A program made the translations under genes and the position numbers. A stretch of 64,000 nt of DNA, taken from contig NC_014259.1 of assembly GCF_000196795.1 (NCBI RefSeq), positions 992,001 through 1,056,000 on the forward strand. The letters run 5' to 3'. The notes beneath the pieces were generated by a model that was not told the DNA's origin, did no database searches, and saw only the letters and a program-made list of their open reading frames with translations. This document shows positions 61,731 to 64,000 of this stretch, piece after piece. The stretch comes from Acinetobacter oleivorans DR1. GTDB lineage: Bacteria > Pseudomonadota > Gammaproteobacteria > Pseudomonadales > Moraxellaceae. The stretch's first letter is position 1. Each line of letters opens with the position of its first letter.

Positions 61731-61837
61731 GACTTATTCCCGCAAAAATAGAGCTGCTTATTATAGGCAAACGCTTGCGGAAACAAAACCTTTGACTTAG
61801 TCTGTAAATAGCCTAAGTAGTGGTTGGAGAGTCTAAT

Positions 61838-62470
61838 ATGCAAGATGCGATTGCTATTCAAAGTTTAAAAACAGATATTGCTTTATTACGCCAGCATGTT
61901 TTTCCACCTCAATATTTAGAGCATGTCGAAGGGTTGCCGATTTATTATGGCTTGCAAGAAGAAGTCGAAAATTATTATCGCCAATGGCAAGGTCTAATTG
62001 AAAGGGCACAAGAACTTTTCCAGCCATTTATGGAAGATGAATTACCAGATGCCATTCATTTGCCAAGTCATTTAAATTTACCGCTATTCTTTTTTCATGT
62101 AGACCGAATTCGGATTAATAAAACACGCGCAAAAGAATCGAAAACTTTCCGTGGTGTTGCAAGTCTTATCGAAAAGTGCGGGCAGTTCGAAACTGATCAG
62201 ATTTTTACGATGCAAGAATGGTTGCAGAGCGATGATACCGCGGCTTTAGTTGCTCACCGTGAATTTATCGATTTAAGAACGTATGTATTCCAGCACGGGC
62301 AAAGTGAATATACCCGTTCGCGTTTTTATACTAATGGTATTGTGTTAGGGGTAGAACCGCATTTTAAATTGGTCGATGCCCGTGATAAGCCAAGAAAGCA
62401 ACGTAGTGATAGCTATAACGACCCATTAGCAGATAATGGCGTGTGGAAAGTATTTGGTAAGTACCGATAA
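61838..62470 (+). CDS. Hypothetical protein
   Basis: 210 residues, not recognised. It is soluble, without signal peptide, rich in Gln, Glu, Tyr and Phe, with motifs such as HVFPPQYLEHVEGLPIYYGLQEEVENYYRQW and RINKTRAKESKTFRG. ATG 61838 is chosen because GGAGAG lies 7 bases upstream; GTG 61820 would add six residues. It is co-located with a CYTH-CHAD gene that converges on it; no functional clue follows from this. Confidence 0.6.
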   Translation: MQDAIAIQSLKTDIALLRQHVFPPQYLEHVEGLPIYYGLQEEVENYYRQWQGLIERAQELFQPFMEDELPDAIHLPSHLNLPLFFFHVDRIRINKTRAKESKTFRGVASLIEKCGQFETDQIFTMQEWLQSDDTAALVAHREFIDLRTYVFQHGQSEYTRSRFYTNGIVLGVEPHFKLVDARDKPRKQRSDSYNDPLADNGVWKVFGKYR

Positions 62471-62503
62471 AAAGTCGCTGCTTGTTTACAGCGACTTTTT
62501 ATA
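62467..62503. terminator. Bidirectional terminator
   Basis: ATAAAAAGTCGCTG-CTTGTTTA-CAGCGACTTTTTAT, a perfect 14-bp stem. Confidence 0.9.
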
Positions 62504-62505
62504 AA

Positions 62506-63969
62506 TTACCAAAAAGTTTCAGTTTGACTAAAAGTTTGTAAAGCTTTGGCAGACCGTTTTTGTAGGTGAGGTTGTTTGGCTTTTACCCAGCCTAATGCAA
62601 ACCAGAAAGATGAGTCATTTTCGACAACTTTATTGAAAATACCTTCCGCAATAAATAAGTCGTTATATTGACCTAAGGTGTTTTGTACAGGTTGTAGATG
62701 TTTTAAATATTGCTGTACTTTCTTGTCAGGATAAAGACTTGAAATAAATTCAACACAATAACGTAACTGCTTAGCTGTCTTTCGTATTTTGTGCTGTTCA
62801 GTCACTTCAAGCTCAGAGAAGTGCTCAGCATTGCTAATCACTTTATGATGTAATTTATCTAAACTCTTTTTAATATGTTTTTTTAACCCACCTGTTTTGT
62901 TCTTTGAATCTTCTTCTGAATACGCAAATGCTAATAAATCGAGTAATAGCTTAATCGTGTCCGCAGAGGTAAAGATTGTTGAGAGTTCTTTTGAGGGCTG
63001 AACTGAAACGGGTAGTAAAAGCTCAGGTGAACCATGTTGTTGAATGACAGGTAACACCTCGGTACGAATAGCATCTTCATCACGAGTGTCTCCAAGCTTA
63101 CGGAAAAGCTCCGCAATTTGTTCTTCCCAAATAGGATTTAGCTCGCTTGACCAACCAGAGAAGTGTTTTAGTGCACTGCGTAAACGACGTAAACTTACAC
63201 GTGCCTGATGAATATGCTCAGGTTCGGCAACACCATCGGCAATTACAGCCATATTTGGTAAGAATTGTCCTAAACAGTTTTCGATAATCTTTTTTAGAGC
63301 CTGTTCAGCAGTAATATCTTTATTTAATGTCAGCGCTTTGGCATGTACAGCGGGTGAGGCTGCTTGCCCCAGTGCTAATAAATTCCCACGCTCGGCTTTA
63401 CTTCTGACATCAAGCCAAAGGGCATAACGATTAATCCATTGCTGTGCAAATTGAATTAGCGTTTTTACTGCGCCTTGCTTAAGTTCAAATTCGACTTCAC
63501 AAATTATACTTTGTGTATCTGCAGTTTTTACGACGCCGTCATCTAAACAAACTTCAATAGCTGTATTATCTGCTTCAAACACATGATAGGTGCGCTGTAC
63601 ATCGGTCTCAAACTGCAAACTTAGTTTTTCAGCTTGCGTTCCTAAAACCGCATTGATTAAATCAGTTACGACTTTATTATCTTGATATAACGCAAGGTTT
63701 AAGTCAGGTTCTTGGTCACACGCACCTAAATGAATTTCTTCTTCAACACGGTGCAGGTGGCTTTGACCTGCGGCTTTAAATGTTTGTACCCATTGATTAT
63801 CTTCTTTACGTAAACGTAGAGCCATGCCATTTTTTGCGAGTAATCGATCAGGGGTATCGTAATACTTTGCCTGTAAGTGAATATATTTCGCTTTATGTTT
63901 TTTTAAGTATTGCTGGACAGTTTTTTTCTTCGATTCAGGTAACTGAAACTTTAGTTCGACTTCGACCAT
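62506..63969 (-). CDS. CYTH-CHAD protein (inorganic triphosphatase-like)
   Basis: 487 residues. The CYTH domain (1-200) starts with the ExExK motif in VEVELKF and has further Arg/Lys/Glu residues lining a triphosphate tunnel (ALRLRKEDN, QTFKAAG, HRVEEEIHL). The C-terminal CHAD domain (about 215-480) is helical with conserved His/Arg residues (HIHQARVSLRRLRSALKHF; KIRKTAKQLRYCVEF) that bind polyphosphate. E. coli YgiF has this layout and hydrolyses tripolyphosphate. AGGGAG lies 7 bases before the ATG. Confidence 0.9.
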   Translation of the reverse strand: MVEVELKFQLPESKKKTVQQYLKKHKAKYIHLQAKYYDTPDRLLAKNGMALRLRKEDNQWVQTFKAAGQSHLHRVEEEIHLGACDQEPDLNLALYQDNKVVTDLINAVLGTQAEKLSLQFETDVQRTYHVFEADNTAIEVCLDDGVVKTADTQSIICEVEFELKQGAVKTLIQFAQQWINRYALWLDVRSKAERGNLLALGQAASPAVHAKALTLNKDITAEQALKKIIENCLGQFLPNMAVIADGVAEPEHIHQARVSLRRLRSALKHFSGWSSELNPIWEEQIAELFRKLGDTRDEDAIRTEVLPVIQQHGSPELLLPVSVQPSKELSTIFTSADTIKLLLDLLAFAYSEEDSKNKTGGLKKHIKKSLDKLHHKVISNAEHFSELEVTEQHKIRKTAKQLRYCVEFISSLYPDKKVQQYLKHLQPVQNTLGQYNDLFIAEGIFNKVVENDSSFWFALGWVKAKQPHLQKRSAKALQTFSQTETFW

Positions 63970-64000
63970 AATATATCTCCCTGAATCAGGTATTTAAACT

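Overview
The window is a stretch of an Acinetobacter chromosome, most likely of the A. calcoaceticus-baumannii complex. This is inferred from the AT-rich coding style, the very close match of the housekeeping proteins to what I remember of A. baumannii (RNase III, LepA, UvrB, both isocitrate dehydrogenases), and Acinetobacter-type hypothetical proteins. I saw no insertion sequence, prophage, CRISPR array or rRNA operon. One tRNA gene, tRNA-Asn(GTT), lies at 13959-14034 on the minus strand with a clear promoter and terminator.

Layout. 1-1550: end of mltG, tmk and a hotdog thioesterase. 1606-12760: a housekeeping block in the Pseudomonas order (nadB divergent from a MucD/DegP protease, then lepA-lepB-DUF4845-rnc-era-lipoprotein-recO-pdxJ-miaE), but with algU-mucABC absent from between nadB and the protease. 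13031-19855: mixed small operons (SDR enzyme, tRNA-Asn, PaaI-type thioesterase, GFA-domain protein, aspartate aminotransferase, a 59-residue protein, a PAS-PAS-GGDEF diguanylate cyclase, a macro-like protein). 20036-29583: uvrB, a Blc lipocalin, RarD, an extended GAPDH, two paralogous membrane-anchored beta-repeat proteins, obgE and proB. 29610-34451: HAD phosphatase, DUF1615 lipoprotein, dusB, nitronate monooxygenase and a VIT-family transporter.

34587-41703 is the most interesting part: an exopolysaccharide-type locus. A five-gene, tightly overlapping minus-strand operon encodes a four-helix membrane protein with a degenerate GGDEF domain (PelD-like), an unrecognised two-helix membrane protein, a PgaC/BcsA-like family 2 glycosyltransferase without PilZ, a BcsB-like periplasmic protein and a DUF4434-like TIM-barrel protein. 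Converging on it is a TPR/beta-barrel export protein of BcsC/PgaA type, preceded by a 23-codon ORF with a near-perfect ribosome binding site. The set mixes parts of the cellulose, PNAG and Pel systems and matches none of them. I infer a c-di-GMP-responsive synthase-dependent polysaccharide secretion system.

41755-64000 holds a photolyase, a SlyD-type FKBP, NDH-2, a PBP5/6-type carboxypeptidase, an M61 peptidase, two non-homologous NADP isocitrate dehydrogenases flanking rluE (the monomeric one behind a long structured leader), an MFS transporter overlapping a 41-codon gene and divergent from a LysR regulator with a visible operator, a TcyP-type cystine importer, a PhzF protein, a fused M16 peptidase, a DUF3144 protein, an unknown protein and a CYTH-CHAD protein. 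Most transcription units end in clear intrinsic terminators. Several exact palindromes in promoter regions are listed as candidate operators.
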